This document shows positions 10,677-21,699 of a DNA stretch of 64,000 bases, piece after piece. Made by a program: the position numbers and the translations under genes. Location of the stretch: assembly GCA_025677825.1 (NCBI GenBank), contig JAIXMO010000029.1, positions 338,424-402,423 on the forward strand, written 5' to 3'. Below the pieces are notes generated by a model. It was not told the origin of the DNA and did no database searches. It saw only the letters and a program-made list of their open reading frames with translations. Position 1 is the stretch's first letter; each line of letters starts with the position of its first letter. Source of the stretch: Helicostylum pulchrum. Its lineage: Eukaryota; Mucoromycota; Mucoromycetes; Mucorales; Mucoraceae.

Positions 10677-12296
10677 ATGACTGTTACCAATACCACTACC
10701 GAAAAGGTTTTAAACATTAACAATGTTAACCCTCTTATCAAGAACGTTGAATATGCCGTCCGCGGTAAATTGGCTATCCGTGCAGAAGAGATCCGTACTG
10801 ACCTCGAGTCTGGTAAGGGCAACTATGCTTTCGACAAGGTTGTTAGTTGTAACATTGGTAACCCTCAACAATTAAACCAAGCTCCCGTTACATTTTTCCG
10901 TCAGGTAAGCTTTTTTTTTTTCTTTTGTGTGTTAGTGGAGTTACCCTCATCTGACATAATGGCCCTCCTATAGGTCGCATCATTATGTGATAACCCAGAC
11001 TTGTTGAAAAAAGAGAACCTTCCCCTCGTTTCACAATTATATCCTAGTGATTCTATTGCCCGTGCTCAAACTCTTTTGAAGTCTATCGGTAGTGTTGGTG
11101 CTTATTCTCACTCTCAAGGTGTTCCTCATATTCGTAATACTGTCGCACAATTTATCCAAGAGCGTGATGGTCATGCCGCTGACGCTTCTCACATCTTCTT
11201 GACTCAAGGTGCCTCTTCTGGTGTCCAAACCTTATTGAGTATGTTGACCCAAAACTCAAAATCTGGCATTATGATCCCTATTCCTCAATACCCTCTTTAT
11301 TCTGCAAGTCTTGCTTTATACGGTGCTACTCCCGTAAACTATTACTTGGATGAAGCCACTGGTTGGAGCTTAGATATTAACCAGTTGACTGAAAGTGTTA
11401 CAACTGCTCGTAAGCAAGGTACTGACGTTAGAGCCCTTGTTATTATCAATCCTGGTAACCCCACTGGACAGTGTCTTACTGCTGATAATGTGCGTGATAT
11501 TATTACATTCTGTCATGAACAACGTTTGGTTCTTTTGGCTGATGAGGTATATCAAACCAATATCTATGAACCTGAGGCTAGACCTTTTGTTAGTTTCAAG
11601 AAGGCTTTAATGGATCATCCTGATGCAGAGGTAAGAGAGGGAGTTGAGTTAGTATCATTCCACTCTATTTCTAAGGGTATGATTGGCGAGTGTGGTCGTC
11701 GTGGTGGATACTTTGAATGTGTCAACTTGGACAATTTAGTCCTCGAACAGATCTACAAGATGGCATCTGTTTCACTTTGCCCCAACTTGCACGGTCAAAT
11801 TTTGGTAGACTTGATGTGTAACCCCCCTCGTCTCGGTGACGCTTCCTATGAGTCATATAGCGGTGAAATTAAAACTATTTATGAATCATTAGTTCGTCGT
11901 AGTAAGAAGCTTGGAGATGTATTTAATAAGATGGAAGGTGTCTCTTGTCAATCTGCTCAAGGTTCCATGTATCTCTTCCCTCAAGTTACACTTTCTGATA
12001 AGGTCACTGCCGCTGCAGCAAAGGAAAGTATGGCTCCTGATGCTTTCTACTCCCATGCTATGCTCGAAGCTACTGGTGTTTGTGTAGTACCAGGTACGTA
12101 ATCTCTTTTTTTTTTCTCACGATTGTTACCCTTAAATTTCTAACTCTTTTTTTTTTTTTAAGGTTCCGGCTTTGGTCAAAAAGCAAACACATGGCATTTC
12201 AGATCAACCTTCTTACCTGAAGAACACTTATTTGATCAATTCTGTTCTGATCTCGAAAAGTTCCATTCTTCTTTCCTTGAAAAATATCGCGATTAA
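10677..12296 (+). CDS. ALT1: Alanine aminotransferase
   Basis: PLP enzyme interconverting alanine plus 2-oxoglutarate with pyruvate plus glutamate, linking amino acid and carbon metabolism. Exons 10677-10904, 10974-12093 and 12163-12296 give 493 aa. Family marks: NIGNPQQ near the N-terminus, NPGNPTGQ (235-241), the PLP-contact DEVYQ (266-270), Schiff-base Lys310 within SFHSISKGMIGECGRRGG, and VVPGSGFGQ across the last exon junction, then W-HFR with the carboxylate-binding Arg. There is no obvious mitochondrial presequence, so a cytosolic location is likely. The SFHS.SKG and ECG.RGGYFE signature separates alanine from aspartate aminotransferases. Confidence 0.96.
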
Positions 12297-12437
12297 AGAT
12301 ACATTGTACAAAAACTTTCACTATACCAAATATATTTTTGTTTTAAAATAAAAAAAAATTACGCTAAAACATGCAATGGAGTTTTAATATATTTTAAAAT
12401 CTGGGGTAAAAGATCGTCCAGTAAAAAGAAAAGGTTC

Positions 12438-14301
12438 TTACATAACGGCTAAACAAAACAAGTTTGTATCCATTAATATTAAGGAATCGCCATTTGAGTT
12501 CCATTTTGACTTTTTAATTGAAAAGTCAGCTATAAAAAACGTCTTAGTACAAAAAGAGATCTAATAATAATGATATAAACTTACAAATGGGTACGGAGAA
12601 AGAAATAATATCCATCCCTTCATCTTCTGTAGGTTGCAAGTATCGAGTCTTTTCGTCTCCACAAATAACTACCAGCATATGCTCTTCAAGTGGGTTCCAT
12701 AAAGCTTGGCGTATCGGGTGATTGAATTTAACAATTGTATGGCACTGTAATGATTTCACTTTCCAAGTCCATAATATATTGGGTGTATTATCTATTTATT
12801 ATGCTCAGCCTTTTTTTTCTTTGTTTCTCGAAAATAAATCTAATATTACCATTTCTACTGCAAATATATGAACTATCCATACTAAACTGACATAATCCAA
12901 TACCTACTTTCGGATTTGGTTGGTTATATTCTGCTCTTAACGTGCTTATATTATACGGGCGTTTCGTTAAAATTTGATCTTTTTTTTAAAAAAAAAAGAA
13001 TGTCAGTTACACTTGGGATCTTTATCTTTTTTTTAAAAAAAACATACAATCCGCTTCCTTTTTCTTTTGATCTAATCCTGTATTCTGTGTCGGGATTGTT
13101 TCGTCTAATATTTTCTAGAGAGGAGATAAGTATCGAATATAATGTGAGGTTAATAGCACTTACCGCGTTCATAGAGCTAGTGATTGTAGTAGGATGGTTT
13201 AATATACTAACCAGCTTCCAGTCTTTGGTGGAAAGTAAATGAATCTTATTGGTTAAATCAGTACCTGGATTTTTACTTTGTCATCTTTTTTTATTTTATT
13301 TTTTACCGTTTGATCGTAGTTACCAATCGCTAAAAGTTGACCATTTGGACTCCAGCAAACTGTTTTTATGCCTAATCCATATTCATATCCGCTGTAGTTT
13401 ACGCATAAAGTTCCATCTTGACGATACACAAGTAAGTTGTGCTACAAGTAGAGTCAACTTCCTTTTTCTTTTCTTTTTTTTTACCTAAATCTGTCAAACT
13501 TACATAAAGGCAACTATCCCAGATAGCTATGAATACTCCATCCGGCGACCATTTTAAATTTTGCAAATCTACGGTTCCTGCTTCAAAATGCTATATATGC
13601 ATTATTAACCTTTTTTTCTTTCTTTCTTTCTTCCGTCTGTTTTTGTGTTTATACCTCTAGTTGAATAAATGAACCTCCATGGTATATACTAATATAATCC
13701 TTTCCACTATCTTTTCGCGCTACTGCAACACAGTTTCCATCAGGACTAGTCTCAATTCCTGAAATATACATGAATTAATCCTTTTATAACAAATATTCGT
13801 TTTCTTTTTATATCTTTTTACCCTTTTCAGCATACTTGATATGGTTTATATATGTTAATTCCGACGTTGATAGATCCCAAATGCCCAGCATCAACTGTTT
13901 ATATGTAAGTTCTTCTCTTCCGGATATGAAGCTTTTTTTGTCTTTCGTTTTACCTTTAATTCTGTCATGTATAATACTTTTTTTGAATCAAAAGTCCAGG
14001 AAACCTTTGTCATACTGATCCTTCCTTCTTTAATAATACCATGCCAGTTCGTGTCTATTGTAGATCGAATATCGATTCTTCCAGCTTCGTAATTACACGT
14101 TAGAATATATTCGGAATTAGGCGACCATTCAATGTAATCAATAGGTTTAGGTGTTTCGTAAACCATTAGAACTGTTAGGTTGTTGCTGTGATCTCGAATG
14201 ACAAGTCGGTTGTCTAACCCGTTTGCAACATAATGTCCATTAGGTGATATCTTTGCTTGGTATGCTCCATGTTTATATAGATTACTATATGTTAAGTTCA
14301 T
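12438..14301 (-). CDS. WRAP73: WD40 protein WRAP73/WDR8 homologue
   Basis: 440 aa in ten exons: 14301-13954, 13894-13822, 13758-13655, 13590-13504, 13441-13307, 13244-13164, 13114-13048, 12978-12850, 12791-12585, 12529-12438. It follows the animal and fission-yeast WDR8 family end to end: N-terminal AKISPNGHYVANGLDNRLVIRD, IEWSPNSEYIL, LKWSPDGVFIAIWD, VCWSPNGQLLAIGNYD, then NPKVGIGLCQFSMDSSYI, NTPNILWTWK and the closing WNSNGDSLIL. Human WRAP73 is 460 aa. Known role: WDR8 homologues act at microtubule organising centres (spindle-pole body in yeast, centrosome in animals) with Msd1/SSX2IP. An upstream in-frame ATG at 14346 would add a hydrophobic stretch from A/T-rich leader; homology starts at MNLTYS, so the start at 14301 is preferred. 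Confidence 0.93.
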
Positions 14302-14373
14302 GACGAAAAGATAAAAACACAAAGATAAAAAAGAAAGAAAAAACACGGTAAACTTATTCGTGATTATATGAGA

Positions 14374-14387
14374 GGGGGGGGGGGGGG
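14374..14387 (+). repeat. Poly-G run (G14)
   Basis: Fourteen consecutive G between the start of the WRAP73 gene and the 3' end of the BCL7-like gene. It is unusual in such AT-rich DNA and may vary in length between assemblies. A similar G run lies near 15880-15890. Confidence 0.9.
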
Positions 14388-14440
14388 CTTTAAATATATA
14401 TAAAAAATATTTTTACTTGTTTAAAAAGAAAAATGATACT

Positions 14441-15420
14441 CTAGTCTTCACGTTGAATATGGTTAGAAACAACATCCTCGGGAGTTTGAATAGCAGGAGA
14501 ATCGTTATTTAAAGAAGCTATTTCCTCGGTGGCTATAATGCCAGTCAAAATTTCTTGGCTAAGAGGATGAGCAATTTGAGGAGGCTCCTCCATATGGTCA
14601 TCTTCTAATTGTGGCATAGGTGTGTTGGATTCGGTCTGCGGTGTAGCAGCTGTCGAGTCTGTCATGGCTTCATCGTCTGTCATATGTACTTCAGCATGAG
14701 GAGCTAAAGCTGGGTGCTTTGATGGGTCGTTCATGTTATCAACATCATCATCGTCATCGTCATCGTTATTATGGGTTGTTTGGTCTACTTCTTCGTCTGA
14801 AATATCGTTTAATTTAGGCGTTTGCGATCTACTATTATCATCATCCAAATCATCTTGTTGAACTGAGGAAATTGCCTTATTGGTGATAAGTGAACTAGGT
14901 CCTCCAGGAATACTTTCTTCTGATTTTTTACTGTTGGGTGCATCGACAACTGGTTCTACTGTCTTGTTTTCAGATTCCTGAATAGATTCAGGTACTTGCT
15001 CTACTGTTGTAACAGGTACTTCTGTTTCGAGTTTTGGTTCAACTTGTTCTACTTCAGTAGATTGTTCGGTTTCCATGGGTTCAGGTTCTTCTTCGCTTTC
15101 CTCATCTTGTTCATATTCAATCACTCTTTCAGCTATGTTTTAAAAAAAAACTTTTTTTTTAGTATGTTTAATCAAGCTTTTTTCTTTTTTGAATTACATT
15201 TAATCCATTTAAAAGTTTGGAGAGTTTTCGAGTTAGAATGTTGAGTCCATTTCTTATCCCTTTTTTACAAAGAAAAAAAGTTGTTACTTTTAAACGCGCT
15301 TCTATCGTTATTTTATAAAAATATTTACCAAGCTTGAACAGGTTGCGATAAAGCTCTTAATAAACGGTCATTATCTGAAGTATTATACTTTCTTTCGCGA
15401 TATCTACTATTCATGGACAT
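14441..15420 (-). CDS. BCL7-like N-terminal domain protein, acidic
   Basis: 281 aa in three exons (15420-15329, 15259-15198, 15132-14441). Joined residues near 30-55 read QAWDKKWTQHSNSKTLQTFKWIKS. They align with the BCL7 core of animals ([20 protein letters not shown]): Trp, two Lys, Trp, a polar loop, then hydrophobic-K-W. Known: animal BCL7A/B/C are small subunits of SWI/SNF chromatin remodelers. The remaining 220 residues are very acidic and low-complexity (runs of Glu and Asp, many Ser/Thr/Pro), like the disordered BCL7 tail. The call rests on one short motif plus the overall layout, and both introns fall within or beside the motif. If wrong, it is an acidic orphan nuclear protein. Confidence 0.65.
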
Positions 15421-15847
15421 GTTGCTTTTTTTTATTGGAAAAAAAGAGGGCAAGTGAAGAGAGAGTAAAAACGTTAACTTTTTAAAGCGGTCACTCAGCG
15501 GTAATTAAACACAAAAGAGAAGATTTGAAAAGGGGACAAAGAAGACAGTTTTTTAAGTTTCGAAAAAATTATTTATTACAAGGTTTTAAGACAACTTGAA
15601 CATGATTTTAAAATGAGAAAGAAGCAGATCCATAGGACAGTTGGGTTACACTTCGTGTCGGTTCTCAATGCGGACGAGAGGGTACGATAATTATCCATTT
15701 GGGTAAAGATAGACTTCCTCTATACTAGTCAGTACTAAGGTAAAGCGGGTTAGGCCTTTTCGTTTCCAGGGTAGTATTTTTAACATCAGGCAATGACGCC
15801 TAGACCATGATTTTCTCTCTAACAGCGGGAAAAGCTTTTCTCACAGT

Positions 15848-16110
15848 AAAACCATATACAAGTTCAGCCTTACGGTTGGGGGGGGGGGGGAGATAGAGGA
15901 GAGGGCCCAAAGAATAAAGAGTTTGAATAGATAGCGCCCGATAAGGATTTGTAGATGCCAGTAGAGTAAAGTCCTCCAAAGACAAAAGCTCAATAGTAAA
16001 AAAAAAAAAAACAAAGAGCCCATATATCTGCACGGTATTACGGTCGGGTAGACGTCAGTAGAGTAGAGTAGATAGCATCCGATAAATATTTGTAGATAAC
16101 AGTAGAGTAG
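15848..16110 (+). repeat. Imperfect tandem duplication
   Basis: Segment 15848-15972 (CCATATAC..TTACGGTTGGG..GATAGCGCCCGATAAGGATT) is echoed by 16018-16110 (CCATATAT..TTACGGTCGGG..GATAGCATCCGATAAATATT). Both end in a GTAGAT..CAGTAGAGTA motif. The spacers differ in length. Confidence 0.6.
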
Positions 16111-16581
16111 CAACGAGATATTAGACGTTGATACAAGAGTAAGGTAGCAGAGAGTTTACCACGGGTGATGGGAACCTTGTAATAAAACCAGACATGGAGT
16201 TGGAGCGCCAGTTATTCTTGTAGTAGCAGTCAAATAGAGAAAGCTTGAACCAGTACTTGAGAAAAAGAGCAGTTGTAATTGTAGAAGTGCTAGGAGAAAC
16301 CAAGGGTACTTGTAATGAAAATATACACTTATAATAATAATGTCAGTACTTACCTTTCGATAGTTTTGAAAGCGCCAACACCAGTGATTTTTTTTGTAGA
16401 CAGAATACGCCCAAGGTCTTGTAGAGAAAATAAGCCAATTATACTAGCGCATTGGAGAGACCAAGTAGATTTACAGCCATGTTTCAGAGGTAAACTCACT
16501 TTATGTCTTGCTTCAGAAAAGGCACCATCATTTTGTATTTTTTTTTTAAAGAGAATAAAGAACAAAAATTACTTGAAAAAT

Positions 16582-16723
16582 CCCCTCCTTTTGTAGTTTT
16601 TGAGAAGCGAGAAAAATGTTCCCATGGCGTTCTTTTGACTGCTCTGGATTACTTAATAACCACTTGACTGTTTCCTTAAATATCTATGATTTTATCGAGG
16701 TTGTCAAGTAAACAAATCTGCAC
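16582..16723 (-). repeat. Inverted repeat, left arm
   Basis: About 140 bp that match the reverse complement of 19529-19668 with roughly ten differences, mostly transitions. Read on the minus strand it ends in AACTACAAAAGG, which corresponds to AACTATAAAAGG in the right arm, so a TATA box present in one arm is altered in the other. The two arms point outward on either side of the Cys-rich/RING gene. Confidence 0.85.
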
Positions 16724-17634
16724 AAACCCCCCCCCCCCAAAAAAAAAAACTAGGGAATACTTTCGCTTGCTCTTTTTTTTTACACTTACACTAGTATTGT
16801 CTTCTTGTATCAAAACATAAATTATACTGGTGTTGTTGAGAGATAGGCAAAAGAATAAAAGCAGATATATAAAGATGAAAAAAGGGAAAAGGAAAAAAAA
16901 AGAAAAAAAAAAAACTACTAACTCTCTTGAACTTTTAGGTATGATACTTTTCTTTTAAAAAAGAGTCTTTCTCTAATACTTTCGTAGTTTCTAGATAAAA
17001 AAATGACATCTTGTGGTGTACGGTATCTCTTATTCTAACTATTCCTACGACGTTATCAAGTAAAATATGTTGGCTCTGCCGCTCTGATGATGATGTCTGA
17101 AAGCACTCTGGCGACTAAGATGGTCATCACCGGTCCAGTCCCTTTTGTTAAAAAGAAAGGGTTAGATTATAAGCGTACTTGGTCCCCGACTAGCTTGGTT
17201 TTCAAGGGAAGCGTATTCTCTTCTGTCCTTAGCCTATCTTTGGGACTGTCTGAAAAAAAACATAATGACCAATAGGGTTCAAAGTTGAATGTCTACTCTT
17301 TACTTGACACCAGATTTAAGCCTTCCAAATTTTACTATTTTGCAGACACTGTTAAACAAAGCCTATACACATTGGTTTATTGAAGAAAAAAAAAGGGGGT
17401 TTTAATTTGAGCCTTGAGGAAATTACAACTATTTAATATGGAGAACATAATCTCCATATCAGTTTACCGAATAACTGGATCGAGAAATTGCAACTGTAGA
17501 CAAATAAGTTACAAACGAAAAAATGTCGCTTACTTCAAAAAAAAATATGCTTTATGTTGAAAAATATTGAAGAAAAGGATTTTTTTTATATCATTTTGAA
17601 AGAAGAAGAAAAAAGGGAAAGGGAAAAAGAGTCT

Positions 17635-19032
17635 TTAACAACTGTATACTTTATGTGTAGCAATAATCTCCTTTCGACATATCGCGTAATCTTTCAGTCT
17701 TACGACGCAAAGATCACAGTAGGCTAATAAAAAATGTTAAATTTAACCGGCAATAGTTCTAATTAAACACTTACCGAAATGAAAGCAAGGCACTAAGATA
17801 TACTCAATGTCTCGACTATAGCACACTTTGCATTTTTTATATTCATACTGTTCCAACACTTTTTCTTTATATAATTCAAATTCTTTAGTTTGTTTTTCGT
17901 ATTTTTGTGCCAATTCCAGCATTCCTGCTTCAATATTTGATACCCTTTCTTGGCCATTTATTCTAAGGAAAAGTTCTTGTTCTGATCGAAGATAAATTCC
18001 TTTTATCATATGGTTTGGCACACGCATTTTAAAGTTATTGATAAGTAGTTTCATATTTTGTTTGATACGAGATAAGGAGTGTTCAAGTGATAAAGCTTCC
18101 TCTTGTAACTCGTAAGAAGTTTTATTAGGTGCGAGAGAAGGTATAACTGGTGTAGGCTCAGAATAAGATGCAAATTTTTGGTTGGCTTCCATGATAGAGA
18201 CTGGTACAACTGAATTATAGGTTGCGCTCGTAGTAGGCTCGGCAGACAACGTAGCTAACAAATTACTGCGGTGTTCGTTTTCAAAGTGCTCTAATCGAGC
18301 TCTCTGTTCTCGTTCACATACTTGCTAAGTCTCTACATCGACATGTGTATGCAACATATCTTCTGATTTAGCGAAGAATACTTCTTTAGCATCAACGTAA
18401 CAAGTACATCTTTCATCACGTTGTTTATGTAAATTCTTGCAGACAAAAAAAAAGCTGCAAAAATCACCATTCCTCTCCTCTTCTAGTTCAACAGGATAAC
18501 CACAATAGCAGTTAGGTAATCTATGAGGCGGGGTCTTGTCATAATTATTAGTTAAATTGAATACGTTACAGAAAGTGTAATTATAAAGAGAACATGCACG
18601 AAGGTCAGTGATCTCAACATGAATTGTAGAACCAGAATCAATATATGATCTCATTCTATCCCAAGAAATTTTATGAACATGAAATCCACAAGTGGTTTCT
18701 CTTCCGTACCTATAATGATTATCGACATCATAACTGACGCAGTCAAATATAGGACCATATTCTAAAGTATAACTGATATGGGATATCTGTTTACAAAAAC
18801 ATAGTGGATGATCAGATAAAAAAGGTTCTAATTGCTCAGTACTGGATTGAATATTGTATGTTTGCATATTAATCGTAACAGGAAGAGAATTTAGTGGTGC
18901 TGTAGGTGGTACTAAATCATGTATCACGTTTGGTGAATCTTGAGTGTCAGTAACGTGAATACGCGCGCTTTCTTCTTGAACCCAAGCTTGCCATCTGTTT
19001 GAAGCAGAGTCGTCACCTTGATTGTATTGCAT
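17635..19032 (-). pseudogene. Cys-rich protein with IAP/MUL1-type RING, in-frame stop
   Basis: Exon 1 (19032-17775) and exon 2 (17723-17635) make 449 codons with one internal TAG at 18327-18325; the frame is open on both sides. N-terminal half: two Cys/His-rich modules, one with CFCKQISHIS..CVSYD..CGFHVHK, the second with CYCGYPVE..FFVC..CTCY, like small zinc-binding units. Middle: a helix likely to be coiled-coil (LEHFENEHRS, then LQEEALSLEHSLSRIKQ). C-terminus: CKVC..LVPCFHFAYCDLC..CRKEI, an IAP/MUL1-type RING completed only after splicing exon 2, which supports that intron. E3 ligase activity is inferred from the RING. The TAG makes it a pseudogene, two proteins or a read-through product. 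It lies between two outward-facing inverted-repeat arms. Confidence 0.6.
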
Positions 19033-19528
19033 TTCTTTTTAAAAAAAAACAAACTGAAAAATGAAAAGGAAAAGAGAAGAAAAAGGAAGAAAAAAAATAC
19101 TTTATATGGTCAGCGATTGATTAATTAATAGGAAAAAACATTGTCCCGCGACCCACTGTGTAAAGTTGGATCTCGTCAAAAAATCTAGTATAAATATACA
19201 TATCACATGCATTGTAGAAAAAACAGAAGTGTGTAGATTTGATACTTGCGAGCATAAACGAATTCAGAACTTTCAAAGTAAGTATGAAAAAAAGCTTATT
19301 GTTTTGAAGACATTTTTTTTAAAAAAAAAATTGTATATATCTCACAGATTAACATATCTTGCATAAATCCTTCTTCGTAAATTCATGCCGTTACGCTGCT
19401 CTCCCATTAACAAGCTACAATATTGCTCTTATCAGATATACGCCAATTAAGACTGTTAAAGAGCTTTATTAAATAACATCTTTATGTTTTTATGTTTTTA
19501 TGCTTTATTTTTTAGAAAGGCCCCGTCT

Positions 19529-19668
19529 TGCACATTTGTTTATTTGACAACCTCTATGAAATCATAGGTATTTAAGAAAACAGTCAAGTGGTTATTAAGT
19601 AATCCAGAGCAGCCAAAAGAACGCCATGGGAGCATTTTTCTTGCTTCTCAAAAACTATAAAAGGGGCG
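19529..19668 (+). promoter_or_regulatory. Inverted repeat, right arm, with TATA box
   Basis: Partner of 16582-16723 in opposite orientation. It ends in CTATAAAAGGGG, a good TATA box about 70 bp upstream of the ATG at 19736, followed by a CT-rich leader. This arrangement looks like a duplicated promoter. The left arm has CTACAAAAGG at the same place. Confidence 0.7.
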
Positions 19669-19735
19669 AATTTTTTCTCTTTTTCTTTTTTCTTCATTTT
19701 TTTTCTTTTTTCTTTTTTCTTTAGATTCACTTAAT

Positions 19736-19852
19736 ATGTCAGACTTAATAGATAAATACGCACCCGGTTTAGAGTCTTTCAAACTTTCCGAATTCATTGA
19801 AGGCGAGGACACTCGCACGGATATACTTCTAGAAAACGGGACGCAAGGCTGA
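19736..19852 (+). CDS. Short or truncated orphan reading frame
   Basis: 38 codons starting MSDLIDKYAPG, with well-mixed, protein-like composition, and stopping at TGA 19850-19852. It sits at the right distance behind a TATA box and CT-rich leader, so it looks like the start of a real gene cut short by mutation or rearrangement. I do not recognise it, and no continuation in another frame is obvious. Confidence 0.35.
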   Translation: MSDLIDKYAPGLESFKLSEFIEGEDTRTDILLENGTQG

Positions 19853-19955
19853 AACTTAAAGGAATTGACGGTATTTAGAGGGTTTCACTGACGAAAAGCA
19901 AACATGAAGCTGAGAGGAGACTTTGTGAGTGACAGAAAAATATTTGATTGTAAAA

Positions 19956-20380
19956 ATGGAATACGACAGAGAAATAAACTGGAAAAGTATTAGGCAGTAC
20001 TGGGGCTCTGTTTGCAGCCAATATGCAGTAGATAAGGTTAAAAATGTAAAGATAGACATCTTTGACCTCATTTTTTTTATTAACAAAATGCATACCCTGT
20101 TTAGTTCACAAATGATAATAATGTCGTTGATTGGGACAATTTGCCCGATAAAATAATCAAAATGCAAACGAAGAGACAAAGAAACGATATTCATAATCAA
20201 GCTAGACAAAATATCTACAACTTACACTCTTCTACAAGTACAGAAGTATCAGCTGAAATTATGTCACCTTTTTTTTACAAAATTCAATCACTGATAAAGT
20301 ATTTACTATAAGATCATGTATCAGAGAATATAGAAGAGCTGTCACTTATGTTAGCGACATCCATTTACAGAAGTATGTCT
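19956..20380 (+). pseudogene. Orphan-family gene, 5' fragment (copy 1)
   Basis: Begins MEYDREINWKSIRQYWGSVC, then needs a frame change or lost intron to continue as VDWDNLPDKIIKMQTKRQ.., HNQARQNIYNLHSSTSTE.. and, after further breaks, REYRRAVTYVSDIHLQK. It matches, in inverted orientation, the first part of the longer decayed gene at 23628-21700. Amino-acid differences between the copies are mostly conservative (E/D, R/K, I/V), as expected if the sequence was once under protein selection. Homology ends near 20380; what follows is AT-rich non-coding DNA. Confidence 0.75.
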
Positions 20381-21099
20381 TTTTTTACAGAATACATGCT
20401 ATAGTTTTTGAGGATATTTTGTTATTACAGTGTATTATGTTATGGAAAAATGAATAATAAAAAATGACCTTATTTTTATGATTAATTAAAAATTTTTAGC
20501 ATCTTTATTATGACAAGGGTGTATTAAATCTTGCATGTGTTACTCTATATAAAGTAATCGTACCTAATTATCTCAGCTATCAATAATGTATCACATCATT
20601 TTTTATAAAGTTATTTTCTCTACCTTAGCTGTTATCCCGAAAGGCTCTTTCGAAAAGACCCCCGTTTTGGGTCCTGTGATCGTGGCACAAATTCATCAAG
20701 ATATATCCGCTCAAATTCAAACGATTTAGAAGGTTAACCCTCGCCAACAAAGTATTGATTTGACATCGGTTTAATTATTAACACGATCACTATTAAAAAA
20801 TATGAATGCCTCTTTTTTGCGGGAATAAAAGACTTCAAAGCAATAGTTTAAAGACATGTAGCATGAATGGGGTGTTTTACTTCCCAAAAAATATTAAGAA
20901 ATGTTTCCCTAAAATGCGTTTGATTCTATTCTTTATTTTATAACTTGTAAATGCTCATGAATTTTTTAGCGCCACGTTTTAAAAATGAGGTGTATCACTT
21001 TAGAGGTTTTATCATTACTTGTTTTAAGATATACAATGTATTTTTATATTAAAACTATCTTAAATCATCATTATGAATACTTCTATAAAAAAAAAGTAT
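20381..21099. other. Intergenic within the decayed region
   Basis: AT-rich sequence without a supported gene between the first orphan-family copy and the ABC transporter fragment. Confidence 0.5.
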
Positions 21100-21556
21100 C
21101 TGTTTCAAAATCAACACTACTAGTAGCCTCGCCCATCACCACAATAAAACTACGTTTCAATCATACACGAGCTAAACATAATAATCATCTTTTACCTTAT
21201 GAGAAATATTTACTGCCTTCAGTAACAGAAGTTTCGATATCCTTGAATACATTTACATTCACTTCATTTAAGGTTAAATCTGATACAACCGAATCCAAGT
21301 CTTTGCTATGCAAGAGCTGAACGAGACGTAGTGCCGTGAATATATCATCATCAGTGAATCGATAAAAATGATCTATATTCGAACGAAAAGAACCAGAAAA
21401 GAACGTAGGATCTTGAGGATTAATTGTCAACTTGTATAAATCTTCTTTTCCAAGGTATTTAATATCAATACCGTCAATAAAAATAGAGCCTCTTCTAGCT
21501 TCTACAAATCTAAAGAATAATAATGCAAGGGTAGATATATCACTACCAGTTCCGCC
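21100..21556 (-). pseudogene. ABCC-type ABC transporter fragment (second nucleotide-binding domain)
   Basis: Minus-strand translation shows GGTGSDISTLALLFFRFVEA, then GSIFIDGIDIKYLG, LTINPQDPTFFSGSFRSNID, and further on GKR-stop-LLCLARV-stop-LKRS followed by VVMGEATSSVDFETD. This is the order of NBD2 in MRP/YCF1 transporters: Walker A, Q-loop, signature and Walker B. It is clearly dead: the Walker A lysine is replaced by Ile, two stops interrupt the signature region, the Walker B aspartate is Gly, and a frame change lies after KYFS. Only this domain is present; no membrane-spanning part is nearby. It is probably debris of a full-length transporter gene elsewhere in the genome. Confidence 0.88.
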
Positions 21557-21699
21557 TTACATGTGAAAAACAAGATACACATATATATTGCAGCGACTAG
21601 ACTAAAGGCGAATTGCATACGATTGAATATAATAGCAACATGATAGCTAATTTTTATTTTTGATAATATAATGATAAAGGGTAATATAATGATAATTGC

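Larger units (their letters stand above)
15421..17634. other. Gene-poor accessory stretch with repeats
   Basis: No gene I can support. It contains two imperfect copies of a unit of roughly 120-160 bp (15848-15972 and 16018-16110), a G/A run near 15880, and one arm of a 140-bp inverted repeat (16582-16723). On the minus strand, 16577-16350 carries a short open frame ending in a good donor (GAAAG then GTAAGT), with another open piece at 16303-16121. Together they could be remains of a spliced gene driven by the inverted-repeat arm, but nothing in them matches a family I know. Confidence 0.5.

Noticed and set aside
16315..16596. Open frame on the plus strand over the inverted-repeat flank
   Set aside because: The minus strand has better splice signals; neither matches a known protein, so no gene was called.
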